Positions 7,198 to 16,800 of a stretch of DNA of 64,000 nucleotides are shown here, one piece after another. Position 1 is the stretch's first letter, and every line of letters starts with the position of its first letter. The notes below the pieces were generated by a model, which did not search any database, was not told the origin of the DNA, and was given only the letters and a program-made list of their open reading frames with translations. The stretch is from Bacteroidales bacterium (GTDB lineage: Bacteria; Bacteroidota; Bacteroidia; Bacteroidales; WRLA01), in NCBI GenBank assembly GCA_009777825.1, contig WRLA01000003.1, forward strand, positions 1 to 64,000. The letters run 5' to 3'. Made by a program: the position numbers and the translations under genes.

Positions 7198-10030
7198 CCT
7201 TCCCCGTATGCGACCCCTCGCAGAGCATCAGTTCGTCAGGTGTTCCGGCGAAGAGCAGATGTCCGCCGTCGTGTCCGCCTTCGGGACCGAGGTCAATGAT
7301 CCAGTCTGCCGTTTTGATGACTTCCATGTTGTGTTCGATGACGATGACGGAGTGTCCTTTGTCTATCAGGGCGTTGAGCGAGTGGAGCAGTTTGCTGATG
7401 TCGTGGAAATGGAGACCGGTGGTTGGTTCGTCGAAGATAAACAGGGTTGGGCTGTAGTTGGATTTGGAGAGGAAGTAGGCGAGTTTCACCCGTTGCGCCT
7501 CGCCGCCGGAGAGGGTGGCGGTGGACTGTCCGAGTTTCAGGTAGCCCAAGCCGGTGTTTTGGAGGGCGTGCAGTTTTTCCAAGATATGTTTCACGTGGCT
7601 GTTTTTCTCCGGTTCCTGATGGAAAAAGTCTATCACCTCGTCAATGGTTTTTTCCAACAGTTCGGAGATGTTGACGTCGCGGTATTTCACATCCAAGACC
7701 TCCTGTTTAAACCGTTTCCCGTTACATTCCTGACACTCCAACCAGACGTCCGCCATAAACTGCATCTCGATTTTTATTTTCCCTTCCCCTTCGCACACTT
7801 CGCAGCGTCCGCCGGGGACGTTGAAAGAGAAAAATCCCGGTTTATAGCCCCGTGTCTTGGAGAGCGGTTGGATGGCGTAGAGGTTTCGTATCTCGTCGTA
7901 GGCGCCGATGTAGGTCGCCGGATTGGAACGGCTGGAGCGTCCGATGGGGTTTTGGTCAACTAATTCCACGTTGCTGATGCGTGCCGTGCTGCCTTCGATG
8001 GTGCGGTGCGTTCCGGTATGTTCGTCGCAGGAGTCGAACAGTTTTTTCAGAGCCGGATACAAAATCTGTTTCACCAATGTCGTTTTCCCCGAGCCGGAGA
8101 CGCCGCTGACGACGGTTAAGGTGTTCAATGGAAAGGTAACGTCAATATTTTTAAGATTGTGTTCTTGAGCGCCGACGACGGTGATGTATTCGTTCCATTT
8201 TCGACGGACAGAAGGCGTGGCAACGGTCAACGACCGCGAGAGATATTGCGCCGTAAGGCTTTTTTTCGTCTTCAGCAGGTTGGGCAACGTTCCCGAAAAG
8301 ACGACCTCGCCGCCGAGATAACCTGCCAACGGTCCGATGTCAATAATCTGGTCGGCGGTGCGGATGATCTCTTCATCGTGTTCAACCACTACGACGGTGT
8401 TTCCCAAGTCGCGCAACTTTTTCAGCAATCGGATAAGCCGTTGGGTGTCTCGCGAGTGCAGCCCGACGCTGGGTTCGTCCAAAACATAGATAGAACCGAC
8501 CAAATTACTTCCCAGCGACGTCGCCAACTGAATCCGCTGCGACTCTCCGCCCGACAAGGTGTTCGACAGGCGGTTGAGCGTCAGATAGCCCAATCCGATG
8601 TCGTACAGAAACTCCAACCGTTTGACAATTTCAACCATCAGGCGTTCCGATATTTGCCGTTCATAATCGTCTAACGGAATGGTTTGGAACGTTTTATACA
8701 GTTGGTCAATCGGCATCTGCACCATGTCGCTGATGGTCATTCCCGCAATCTTCACGTAGTTGGCTTCTTTGCGCAGTCGCGTTCCCTTGCAGTCGGGACA
8801 GGTGGTTTTGCCCTGATAACGCGCCTGCATGACGCGGTATTGGATTTTATGCATGTTGTCCGTTACCATTTTGAAAAAGTCGTCAATGCCTTCGAGTTCC
8901 GGAGCGCCTTGCCACAGCAGTTGTTTCTGTTCCGGCGTCAGTTCAAAATAGGGGCGATGTATCGGAAAGTGGTATGCCGCCGCCTCTCTGATGAAATCAT
9001 TCCGCCACGTGCCCATCGTAGGACCCCGCCACGGCGCTACGGCGCCTTCATAAATCGACATCCTCTTATCGGGAATCACCAAATCCTCGTCAATGCCGAT
9101 GACCGAGCCGAAACCGTCGCACCGTTTACAGGCGCCGTAAGGATTGTTAAACGAAAAAAGATGCTCCGTAGGCTCTTCAAACACGATGCCGTCCGCCTCG
9201 AAACGGTTGGAAAAGGTGTGGCGTTTATATCCATCCGGTACGGTTTCAGTATCCATAAGACCGTCTTCTTTCTGGGGATTGCGGGTCAAGCCCGCAATGA
9301 CGGGGGAGGTTTCAACATCCACAATGCAACTTCCTTTTCCCTCGTAGAAAGCGCTTTGGACGGAGTCGGAACAGCGCGACATGAGGTCGTTGTCTTTCTT
9401 GAGCGACAGACGGTCAATGACGATATAAATTTGATTTTTTTCGGTGATATGGGAAAAATCCTGCGGAACGTCAATTCTTACCTGCTGACCGTCAACCATT
9501 AAGCGGGAAAAACCCTGTTGCAGCAAGAGTTGGAAATGTTCATTGACGGAACGCTCTTTCAACGTAATGGGCGCGAGAATGAGCAACCGTGTGTTGTCGG
9601 GAAATGAAAAGATGAAATCCGTAACGTTGCTCACGGAGTCGTATTTCACCAATGCTCCCGAAACGGGCGAGTAGGTCTTTCCGATGCGGGCAAAGAGCAG
9701 TTTCAGGTATTCGTAAACCTCTGTCGAGGTGCCGACGGTGCTACGCGGATTGCGGGTGTTGACGTGCTGCTGGATGGCAACGGTCGGCGAAATGCCGGTG
9801 ATGGATTCCACTTCGGGCTTGTTGATGCGTCCCAGAAACTGACGCGCATAAGCACTCAGGCTCTCTACATAACGACGCTGTCCTTCGGCATAGAGGGTGT
9901 CGAAAGCCAAGGTGGACTTTCCCGAACCGCTCAATCCAGTGATTACCACCAACTTATTGCGTTCAATCTCGACGTCAATATGTTTGAGGTTGTTCTGATG
10001 GGCGCCTTTGATGATGATGTTATTTTGCAT
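7148..10030 (-). CDS. uvrA: Excinuclease ABC subunit A (UvrA)
   Basis: UvrA is the damage-recognition ATPase of nucleotide excision repair and works as a dimer with UvrB in the cytoplasm. The 960 residues hold two ABC modules: Walker A GLSGSGKSTLAF near residue 32 and SGVSGSGKTTLV in the second half, with signatures LSGGESQRIQLA and LSGGEAQRVKLA. Cysteine pairs of the zinc modules are visible (CKRC, CPDC, CEVC, CQEC). Two oddities: residues about 242-251 are encoded by a palindromic repeat inserted in frame in the variable loop before the FSNRFE segment, and the last 15 or so residues come from a simple repeat. The gene has its own promoter and no uvr partners nearby. Confidence 0.97.
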   Translation of the reverse strand: MQNNIIIKGAHQNNLKHIDVEIERNKLVVITGLSGSGKSTLAFDTLYAEGQRRYVESLSAYARQFLGRINKPEVESITGISPTVAIQQHVNTRNPRSTVGTSTEVYEYLKLLFARIGKTYSPVSGALVKYDSVSNVTDFIFSFPDNTRLLILAPITLKERSVNEHFQLLLQQGFSRLMVDGQQVRIDVPQDFSHITEKNQIYIVIDRLSLKKDNDLMSRCSDSVQSAFYEGKGSCIVDVETSPVIAGLTRNPQKEDGLMDTETVPDGYKRHTFSNRFEADGIVFEEPTEHLFSFNNPYGACKRCDGFGSVIGIDEDLVIPDKRMSIYEGAVAPWRGPTMGTWRNDFIREAAAYHFPIHRPYFELTPEQKQLLWQGAPELEGIDDFFKMVTDNMHKIQYRVMQARYQGKTTCPDCKGTRLRKEANYVKIAGMTISDMVQMPIDQLYKTFQTIPLDDYERQISERLMVEIVKRLEFLYDIGLGYLTLNRLSNTLSGGESQRIQLATSLGSNLVGSIYVLDEPSVGLHSRDTQRLIRLLKKLRDLGNTVVVVEHDEEIIRTADQIIDIGPLAGYLGGEVVFSGTLPNLLKTKKSLTAQYLSRSLTVATPSVRRKWNEYITVVGAQEHNLKNIDVTFPLNTLTVVSGVSGSGKTTLVKQILYPALKKLFDSCDEHTGTHRTIEGSTARISNVELVDQNPIGRSSRSNPATYIGAYDEIRNLYAIQPLSKTRGYKPGFFSFNVPGGRCEVCEGEGKIKIEMQFMADVWLECQECNGKRFKQEVLDVKYRDVNISELLEKTIDEVIDFFHQEPEKNSHVKHILEKLHALQNTGLGYLKLGQSTATLSGGEAQRVKLAYFLSKSNYSPTLFIFDEPTTGLHFHDISKLLHSLNALIDKGHSVIVIEHNMEVIKTADWIIDLGPEGGHDGGHLLFAGTPDELMLCEGSHTGKAMGDVRFEMGDLRCAI
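9276..9305 (-). repeat. Palindromic repeat inserted in frame in uvrA
   Basis: This is a third copy of the palindrome found at 170-195 and 209-233, with the same GCGGGCTTGACCCGC core in the uvrA reading direction. It is read through as VIAGLTRNP without a frameshift or stop. UvrA proteins normally pass directly from the AFYEGKG strand to the FSNRFE segment here, so the repeat and its flanks look like an insertion in a surface loop. Confidence 0.85.
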
Positions 10031-10067
10031 GATAATTTTTTCAATAATTTATTTATTTTCTAGTTGC

Positions 10068-10075
10068 AAAGGTAC
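10068..10075 (-). promoter_or_regulatory. Promoter of uvrA
   Basis: CAAAGGTA is TACCTTTG on the minus strand, with TTG about 19 bases further upstream. About 45 bases around it are nearly identical to the promoter region at 12610-12655. Confidence 0.65.
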
Positions 10076-10231
10076 AGCTAATTTTCAACATTGCAACACA
10101 TTGGGGGAAAAGGTACGAATATTTATAATACCAAACAAATTTTCGTCTCACATCCGAATTAGAAATCCAAATGCTTGCCCAAGCGAATGAATAAAATTAA
10201 ATTGTTTCCAAAACCCCATCATCCATTTCCC

Positions 10232-11692
10232 CTACCTCTTCACCCACTTCCCATGCATCGCCTCGCCATTGTCGGCAATGACGCGATAGAGATAGCAGCC
10301 CGACGGCAGTTTTTCCGTATTGACTTCTTTGCCGTTTTGCTGTGTCAGCAGCAGTTTCCCCTGTAAATCATACAATTGCAGGGTGAAGTTGACGAGTTCG
10401 GTTTGGATGAGAAACTGATTGTTGCCCGGATTGGGAAAGATGGTTACAAGAGGTTTGGACTTTTCCGGCTCGGAGATGGAGGTGAAATCCGGCTTGGAAA
10501 GTTTCGCTATAAAAGTATTCCTTTTTTTTTCCCCTTTGCGCCAGTCGTAGCGTGACGCCGCAAGAACACAACCGCCGTCAGGCGTCGGACTTACATAAAA
10601 CAACTCATAATATGCATCATTGCCGATATTGGTTGCCCACAATGAATCCAAATCATAGTCGAAAGCATAAGCCATAATGAAATTGTCGTAGTTTGAATAG
10701 GCATCCGAAGAACTGAAAGCAAAGCCTCCCACAAAAAAATAATCGGGATGCATCGCCAAAGCTTTAAAGGCGCCGGAATAACAACCACGCCCTTCCTCAA
10801 AACCTTCATAACCAAACTTCCTCACTTTGGCTTCGTTTCTTGAAGCTGTATCCATTTTTTTGACTGCCAACAAATCGCGGTAATCAGATTTGTTTTTCTC
10901 AATGCGTCCCGACCGGATAAACTCCGTATTATTGAAAAACTCCAAATCAAGCGGGAAACGCATATCCGGATTTTGATTGGGGTAGATGGTCGGGTAAATA
11001 GAGTACAGATAGTTTAAATCATCATCCATAACTGCAGTTTGCCGATCAAAAGTAGAACGATTCATCAAAAAATGGGATGTTTCTGGAATTTGACGTATAT
11101 AAAAAACAGGATTCCACGGTGCAGGATTAGGCTCTTCCGGAAGAGGGATGGATACCCTTTTCATTAATTCGCCATAGTCAGTAACTTTATATGAAAAAGT
11201 CTGGCTCGTTTCGTATATATAAGTTCCTATAAAATAGTGATTGCTCCAATGCTGAAACTGCATAAAAGTCGGCTCATAATTAATGGTATCAATAATCTGT
11301 TCCCATTGAACATTGAAATTATCGTCAAATTCAAATATCCAAAGGTATTTAGATGTTTCAATACCGGTCCATTGCACTCCTAATCCAAGATAAGTGTTTT
11401 CGTGTATGGATTGACCAATCTGTATAATTCTATTAAACCGGTTCGGCACTGAAGAAAAGAGCAATGAATCGGTAATATTGCCGTTTGCATCAATTCGAAT
11501 CAATTCGGCTATACCGTCTTCCAAACCCAATCTATCTAAAACTGCAATAACTTCATTATTTTCCGTGGCTATAGCACAAGGTGATACGCTTTCGCCTGCT
11601 CTTTCAATGGTCAGTGTATAACTACTCTGAGACCAAAGGCTTTGCCAACTTATGATGGGCAGAAACAGTAATAAAAAAAGATGTTTTTTCAT
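10232..11692 (-). CDS. Secreted protein with a type IX secretion C-terminal sorting domain
   Basis: The 486-residue protein has a clear signal peptide (MKKHLFLLLFLP to about residue 22) and a C-terminal type A sorting domain. That domain begins IFPNPGNNQF around residue 415 and continues through LYDLQGKLLL to a final YRV...GKWVKR. It should therefore cross the inner membrane by Sec and the outer membrane by the T9SS, ending on the surface or released. The middle is rich in aromatic residues and DSL/WEQIID-type repeats, like a beta-propeller of the kind reported in Bacteroidota surface proteins, but I cannot name an enzyme function. It stands alone, 200 bases after the start of uvrA. Confidence 0.85.
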   Translation of the reverse strand: MKKHLFLLLFLPIISWQSLWSQSSYTLTIERAGESVSPCAIATENNEVIAVLDRLGLEDGIAELIRIDANGNITDSLLFSSVPNRFNRIIQIGQSIHENTYLGLGVQWTGIETSKYLWIFEFDDNFNVQWEQIIDTINYEPTFMQFQHWSNHYFIGTYIYETSQTFSYKVTDYGELMKRVSIPLPEEPNPAPWNPVFYIRQIPETSHFLMNRSTFDRQTAVMDDDLNYLYSIYPTIYPNQNPDMRFPLDLEFFNNTEFIRSGRIEKNKSDYRDLLAVKKMDTASRNEAKVRKFGYEGFEEGRGCYSGAFKALAMHPDYFFVGGFAFSSSDAYSNYDNFIMAYAFDYDLDSLWATNIGNDAYYELFYVSPTPDGGCVLAASRYDWRKGEKKRNTFIAKLSKPDFTSISEPEKSKPLVTIFPNPGNNQFLIQTELVNFTLQLYDLQGKLLLTQQNGKEVNTEKLPSGCYLYRVIADNGEAMHGKWVKR

Positions 11693-11711
11693 AAAAAGTT
11701 AAATATAAAAT

Positions 11712-11837
11712 GTAAGGTTGTCCAAAAAATTTATCACTTTGAAAACACAAAGTTACTATACGAAAAACGTTACTATTCAAATATTAGTGTACTTTATGAA
11801 AAATTCATGGTAACGCATTATCTTCGAACAACCTTAC
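11712..11837. repeat. Spacer bounded by a 10-bp inverted repeat
   Basis: GTAAGGTTGT at 11712-11721 is the exact reverse complement of ACAACCTTAC at 11828-11837. The 106 bases between are AT-rich and non-coding. It could be a tiny non-autonomous element or a pair of regulatory sites; there is no further support. Confidence 0.35.
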
Positions 11838-11850
11838 GAAGTTAAAATCA

Positions 11851-12297
11851 TTACTTAATCGGAGGATTAGGCTTTACATGTCTAATGGCATAATTAACAT
11901 AGCCGTAATGAAATTCTTCACGAATTGGTATCGAAACATAATAAGCGTAATAAAAGAGATAAGAAACCAAATCTTTTCCGGCAGGACAATTGTTATTGCC
12001 ACGATTTTTTAAATTAGTCAAATAAAAATTTAGAACATCAGGCGATAAAATACGTGATCCATAGCTATTATACTCGGGATACTCACAATAAAACATAGTA
12101 CTCATCAAAGGATCATCCGTATTCGGATTATAGTTAGGGTTAGGCTCGTGTTCACATTCTTGAATCATGTGATCAGAATAATCAGTATAATAGATAGTGC
12201 CACCAACTACTCCAATCTTTTGAATAGAGTAATTGGCTTTATCTTGGATTTTGGATGCAGCTATCTCACAGTTCCAATATTCGCTTGCTGTGTCCAT
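11851..12297 (-). CDS. Hypothetical protein
   Basis: I do not recognise this protein. From the start chosen here (MDTASEYW) it has about 148 residues; the open frame extends upstream to 12429, but that part overlaps the DUF5678-like gene and looks like a shadow of it. It is rich in tyrosine, asparagine and cysteine, including YYTDYSDHM and CEHEPNPNYN, and has no signal peptide or clear motif. It lies just downstream of the DUF5678-like gene in the same direction, so it is probably co-transcribed. Confidence 0.45.
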   Translation of the reverse strand: MDTASEYWNCEIAASKIQDKANYSIQKIGVVGGTIYYTDYSDHMIQECEHEPNPNYNPNTDDPLMSTMFYCEYPEYNSYGSRILSPDVLNFYLTNLKNRGNNNCPAGKDLVSYLFYYAYYVSIPIREEFHYGYVNYAIRHVKPNPPIK

Positions 12298-12350
12298 AAA
12301 ACGATAACCATGAGGCTGTGCGCCAAGTTTGGTTACCACGTTATGCGATA

Positions 12351-12605
12351 TTATTGATACGAAGCATTTGTTACTCTTATACCCGGCGTATAGCATTTCG
12401 CCGTATAAGCCTCTTCGCCCGGAGTACAAAGTTGCATGATGAAATTACCCATCCCGACCATCTCCATACCTTTTTTTAATGCTTCTTCGTTGTCTTCAGA
12501 AGCATATATCACTTTCTTATCCGAAATTATAAGGTGCTTTCCGTTATAACGTCTCAGCAACTCATCCTGATTTGCCAAATAATAATAGAAATTTTGTATC
12601 AACAT
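12351..12605 (-). CDS. Small DUF5678-like protein
   Basis: The 84-residue protein has the pattern of DUF5678-type small proteins: an aromatic N-terminal helix, then LLRRYNGKHLIISDKKVI, a SEDNEEALKKGMEM helix, and an ending of the type FIMQLCTPGEEAYTAK. These proteins are small, soluble and of unknown function, often next to other small accessory genes. It is driven by a promoter whose surroundings duplicate the uvrA promoter. The family assignment is from memory of the pattern, so moderately sure. Confidence 0.6.
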   Translation of the reverse strand: MLIQNFYYYLANQDELLRRYNGKHLIISDKKVIYASEDNEEALKKGMEMVGMGNFIMQLCTPGEEAYTAKCYTPGIRVTNASYQ

Positions 12606-12626
12606 AATTCATTTATTTTATAGTTG

Positions 12627-12634
12627 CAAAGGTA
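12627..12634 (-). promoter_or_regulatory. Promoter of the DUF5678-like gene
   Basis: TACCTTTG on the minus strand, 21 bases upstream of the start. The surrounding 45 bases match those at the uvrA promoter with few differences. Confidence 0.6.
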
Positions 12635-12650
12635 CAACTAATTTTCAACA

Positions 12651-13430
12651 TTACGCATGTTCTCTGATTGATTGTGTAAGTATTTGATAGATTCCCAGCA
12701 GTTTCGGTTCGCTTTGGAGCAACTCCAAATGCTTCCGAATGGTTTCGAGGTCGTTGCGGACGGCAGGACCGGTTTGTAACGACATCGGATTGTCGCTGTT
12801 TTCTATCCGTGTCGCCGTCTCCCGAATCAACGGAAGAAGTAGTTGAAAGTCCAATCCGTTCTCCTGCATGAGTTCCGCCGCCAAGCCGTACATGAAGTTG
12901 GTGAAATTACAGGCAAAGACGGCGGCTATATGTAATATCTTGCGTTGCTCGCCCTTCAACGGAATCACGGTGTCGGAAAAGAGGTGAGCAAAAGTTGTTA
13001 AAGCATCGGTGTCCGATGGAGTGGCTGCCTCCACGAAAACCGGAAACCCTCCCATCAGGAGGGGAGAGTTGTTTTTATTGAACGTCTGCAACGGATAGAT
13101 CACGCCTTGCCGCCGGTGTTTTTTGTCAATAGCGTCTATCGCCGCGGCGCCCGAAACGTGAACTGTTACTCCGTCATTTTCGGGCAACAGTGCGCTGACG
13201 GGGGCGATGGCATCATCGGAAGTACAGATCAGATAGACGTCGGCGTCTTTCGGCGCCCGTTCCAAGTCGTCAACGACCGGACAGCGCAACCGCTCCGCCA
13301 GTGCCTCCGCATGTCGAACGGTGCGACTGTAAACGCCTACAAAACGACAGCCTTTCGCCGACAACGCCGCCGACAGATGCCACGCTACGTTGCCGGATCC
13401 GAGGAGGAGGATGGTGGGGGAGGGGATCAT
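12651..13430 (-). CDS. Rossmann-like/DUF2520 domain protein
   Basis: The 259-residue protein starts with an NAD(P)-binding Rossmann fold (LLLGSGNVAWHLSAALSAKG, residues about 7-26) and continues with the DUF2520 helical domain (GVIYPLQTFNKNN, then KILHIAAVFACNFTN). This two-domain layout resembles the ketopantoate/F420-dependent reductases, and the family is conserved in Bacteroidota, but no reaction is established. It follows two small membrane-protein genes at 7 and 3 base spacings, so the three probably form an operon from the promoter at 13760. Confidence 0.9.
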   Translation of the reverse strand: MIPSPTILLLGSGNVAWHLSAALSAKGCRFVGVYSRTVRHAEALAERLRCPVVDDLERAPKDADVYLICTSDDAIAPVSALLPENDGVTVHVSGAAAIDAIDKKHRRQGVIYPLQTFNKNNSPLLMGGFPVFVEAATPSDTDALTTFAHLFSDTVIPLKGEQRKILHIAAVFACNFTNFMYGLAAELMQENGLDFQLLLPLIRETATRIENSDNPMSLQTGPAVRNDLETIRKHLELLQSEPKLLGIYQILTQSIREHA

Positions 13431-13436
13431 TGTTAT

Positions 13437-13529
13437 TTATGACAGTTCTTGTTTACTTTCGCGAACAAAAAAACTTACTATTGCAATGACGCCAACGGTA
13501 ATAGCTACTATAAAAATACTCAATCCCAT
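13437..13529 (-). CDS. 30-residue membrane peptide
   Basis: An ATG at 13529 opens a 30-codon frame that ends 6 bases before the DUF2520 gene and starts 2 bases after the DUF6722-like gene ends. The peptide is a single predicted membrane helix (GLSIFIVAITVGVIAIVSFF) with a polar tail, RESKQELS. The exact fit between two real genes makes it a credible small gene. Function unknown. Confidence 0.6.
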   Translation of the reverse strand: MGLSIFIVAITVGVIAIVSFFVRESKQELS

Positions 13530-13531
13530 AA

Positions 13532-13732
13532 CTACTTTTCCTTTCTTTTTGGTTTTAATTTGTATAAATAAAAGCCTAAGAATATCAGCATGGCAGCACA
13601 AACAGAACCGCTGATATACAATACCAAGGTATTTATATTCTCAGATATTATACTTGCTAAAATAACTCCACCGATAATCAGTTTAGCAATATCTATCAGC
13701 AAATCACCTGCTTTTTCTTGGACATTCATCAC
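13532..13732 (-). CDS. Small membrane protein, DUF6722-like
   Basis: The 66-residue protein has an amphipathic start (VQEKAGDLLIDIAKLI), two membrane helices (about residues 17-29 and 35-56) and a basic tail KLKPKRKEK. This pattern is that of the small Bacteroidota membrane family DUF6722, of unknown role. It is the first gene after the promoter at 13760-13767 and is packed tightly against the 30-residue peptide gene. Confidence 0.7.
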   Translation of the reverse strand: MMNVQEKAGDLLIDIAKLIIGGVILASIISENINTLVLYISGSVCAAMLIFLGFYLYKLKPKRKEK

Positions 13733-13759
13733 TTCTATATCTTTATGTTAACAAGAGCA

Positions 13760-13767
13760 CAAAGGTA
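13760..13767 (-). promoter_or_regulatory. Promoter of the DUF6722-peptide-DUF2520 operon
   Basis: TACCTTTG on the minus strand, 27 bases upstream of the first ATG. Confidence 0.6.
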
Positions 13768-13814
13768 CGAAATTAATTGAGAATTGAGTTGAAAATTGAA
13801 AAAATAAAACATTT

Positions 13815-16800
13815 TCACACTTTCGTTTTCAGCACAATCGTCGTCCCTTTCTCCATTTCGGAAATTACTGTTAATTCGCCTCCTATCTGCGTAGCGCGGC
13901 GTTTCATGTTCGATACGCCGTTGCGCGAGGTGGGGGCGGCGACGTCGAAACCGTTGCCGTCGTCGTGGATGGAGATTTCCAGTTCGGGGGTTTTCAAGAA
14001 AGCGACTGACAGGTTTTTGCAGTCTGAATGTTTGATGGCGTTGTTCACCGCCTCTTTCACGATGAGGAAGATGTTGCGGCGCTCTTCCATGCCCAACTTC
14101 AGAGCGAAGATGCTCTCGTCGGCGCTCAAGTCGAAAGTGATATCTTTCGTTTCGCACATCGGGATGGCATACTCGCGCAGGCGCACCACCAAACTCGACA
14201 GGGAGTCGTTCTGCGGATTGACCGACCAGATGATGTCGTCCATCGAGTTGAGAATGTCGCGCGAGTCCACGCCGATTTTACTCAGCGCCTTTACTAACTC
14301 CGCCTCTTTATCCTGCCGGCTTGCCATTTCGCTGAGCATCGAGATGCTGCTGAGCGTCGAGCCGATGTCGTCGTGCAAGTCGGAGGCGATGCGCGTCCGT
14401 ATCCGTTCCATCTTGATAACCTGTCGCAGCCGGTATGTGTAAAAAGCGTAGAGCAGCGCAAAGATAAAAACGACAATGAGCGTATAGAACCAAACCGTTT
14501 GGTAATAGGCGGGTCGGATGCGGAAGGAGAGCGACGTCTCTTCGCCGGCGGCGGCATCGCTCTCCGCCATTGCCGCCCGGACTTTAAAGGTATAGTTGCC
14601 CGGACGCAACGCGGCATACTCCACAAATCCACGTTCCGACAACACGCTCCAATCATTGTCGGCGCCCTCCAATTTATACTGGTATCTGACGTTGTCGGCG
14701 TTTCTGAAGGTGATGGCGGAATATTCAATCGTGATGTTATTTTGCCCGTGCGCGAGGCGAATGTCGCGAGTACGGGCGGAAATGTTCGGATCCGCTACGC
14801 CGTTTATCAATACATTGGTAATAAGAACGTTGGGCGCACTTTCGGATTTCCCTTTCAGCAGTTGGTTTTGGGTAACAAAAACGCCGTCGTCGGTCAGGAG
14901 ATACAACCGGTCGGCGATTTGCAGCGGCGTGGAGGTGATGCCTTCCATTCTTGGGTTCACGTCGAACTTGTGGATGGTTTCCGTGCCGTTGCTATCGTGT
15001 CGGAGGATGCTAATGCCTCTTGGCGTTAAAAACCAGACGCTGCCCTCGTCGTCAAAGGTGATGCCATACACGTTGTTACTGACAAGACCGTCTGCCGTCG
15101 AGTATAACTTATACGAAAGAACGCTGTCAGCGTCAATGGTGAGTTTGTAAACGCCGGTGTATAACGATGAATACCAAAGGTTTCCCTCTTTATCGAAAGT
15201 CATCTCCCGTATCAACGCCGATACGAAAGTGGAGTCGGCGTTACGCGATTTGTAAGTTGTTACGGGGTCGAATAGAATCTTGTTATTATCGGGTCGGGAG
15301 ATGGTTCCACGGAAAATCCCAAACGAGTAATCTCCACACCAGTAGTAGCCATACTTGTCGCAAATCATCCGTCGGGGGCTTAGCGAGACTGAGTCGGCAT
15401 GGTTAAAGGTAACCGGCAGAAATTGTTGGCTGTAGTAGTTGCACAGTTTTGTCGCGGAGCAGATCCAGACGCCTTCGCTGTCCGTGGCTATCGCATGTAG
15501 CAGCCCCGGCACTTTATACTTGGAATAATCGGCGACTTTTTCGATTTTCCGCATATCGGGCAACGATTTTGAGATGGGCAGCCGGAAGAGTCCCACGTCG
15601 TTGGAGATTAGCACTTCGGAATAGTTAATCTCTAACGACCTTATTCCGGCTATCTCTATGGGAGTTCCGCGCAGGCTGAGCGGTATCAGTTCGTCGTTCT
15701 GATAGAGAAATAAATCGCTTCGCGAGTGCATCCAAATTCGCTGAAACGCATCCGCCGCCAAACTCGATACCCCCGAAAACAGAACGCCGTTGTTAGCGAT
15801 GGCGAAATCGTCGAAATCTTTCACCATGCTCACGCCATTGTTGGTGCCAAACCAGAAATTGCCCTCATGGTCTTGTATCGTACAGATTACCGATGATGAG
15901 GTTAGCCCGTTTTCCTGTGTGAGGTGCAGGGTGATGGCGTCTCCTTTTGTTCTGAAAACGCCGTAAGAGTCGGTGGGAATCCAAAGATGCCGCTCGTTGT
16001 CTAAATAGAGATGATTGATGTAAATATCCTTCAACTGCGGAAACGGTTGCTCAATCGTATAGTCGCTGTCCCAATGGGAGGGCTGGCGCCATGTAATCCG
16101 GTAATAACCCTGCACGGTGGCAATATGCAACGTCCCTTCATCGTCAAAAAGGAGGTCGCAGATGAATTTATCTTTTAATTCGGAAAAAAACAGCGGTTCG
16201 TATCCCGCCGTGTCGGACAGTTGCATCATGCCCAAGCCCAAACGACCGCCAAACCAGATACGGTTCTCTTTATCAACGTCCAAAGCGCTGAAAAGGGTCA
16301 TCGCCTTATCATACGTATATAAATGATTGATCGAATCCTCGTCAATAAGATAGAGCGACCGCCCCGTACATGCCAAAATGCTGTTATCCTGAAAAGATTT
16401 TACCACCTTGAACATATTTTTCCCCACTTCGACCCGCTCTCCCTCTAAAAACTGCTTAAACCGCCCGTCGTCCTGCTGCACAAACACCCCTTGCATGTAA
16501 CTCGCCGGAATGATGGCTCCATCCGGCGTTGTTCCGATGTAAGCGACTAATGCGGCGTTGTCGTAAATCTCCGGTACGGCTTTGTGATAGAATGTTTTAC
16601 CGTCGAAACGGCTCAACCCTACGGAGGACGCTATCCAGATATATCCGTCTCCGTCTTGCGCCATGGCGTATGTGTCATTAGCAGGTAATCCGTTCTGTGT
16701 GGTGTAGTGCTTAAAGAGATAACACTTGCCGGACGAGGTCTCCGACGTTTGCGCCAAACCGACGTAACTCCCTGCAACTAACAGCAGAATACATGCGAGT

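Noticed and set aside
7133-9502. Several long plus-strand frames (276, 171 and 272 codons)
   Set aside because: All are antisense to uvrA and show no domain motifs.
12298-12429. Upstream extension of the hypothetical gene at 11851
   Set aside because: Its first part overlaps the DUF5678-like gene in another frame and looks like antisense-free shadow sequence with unusual composition.
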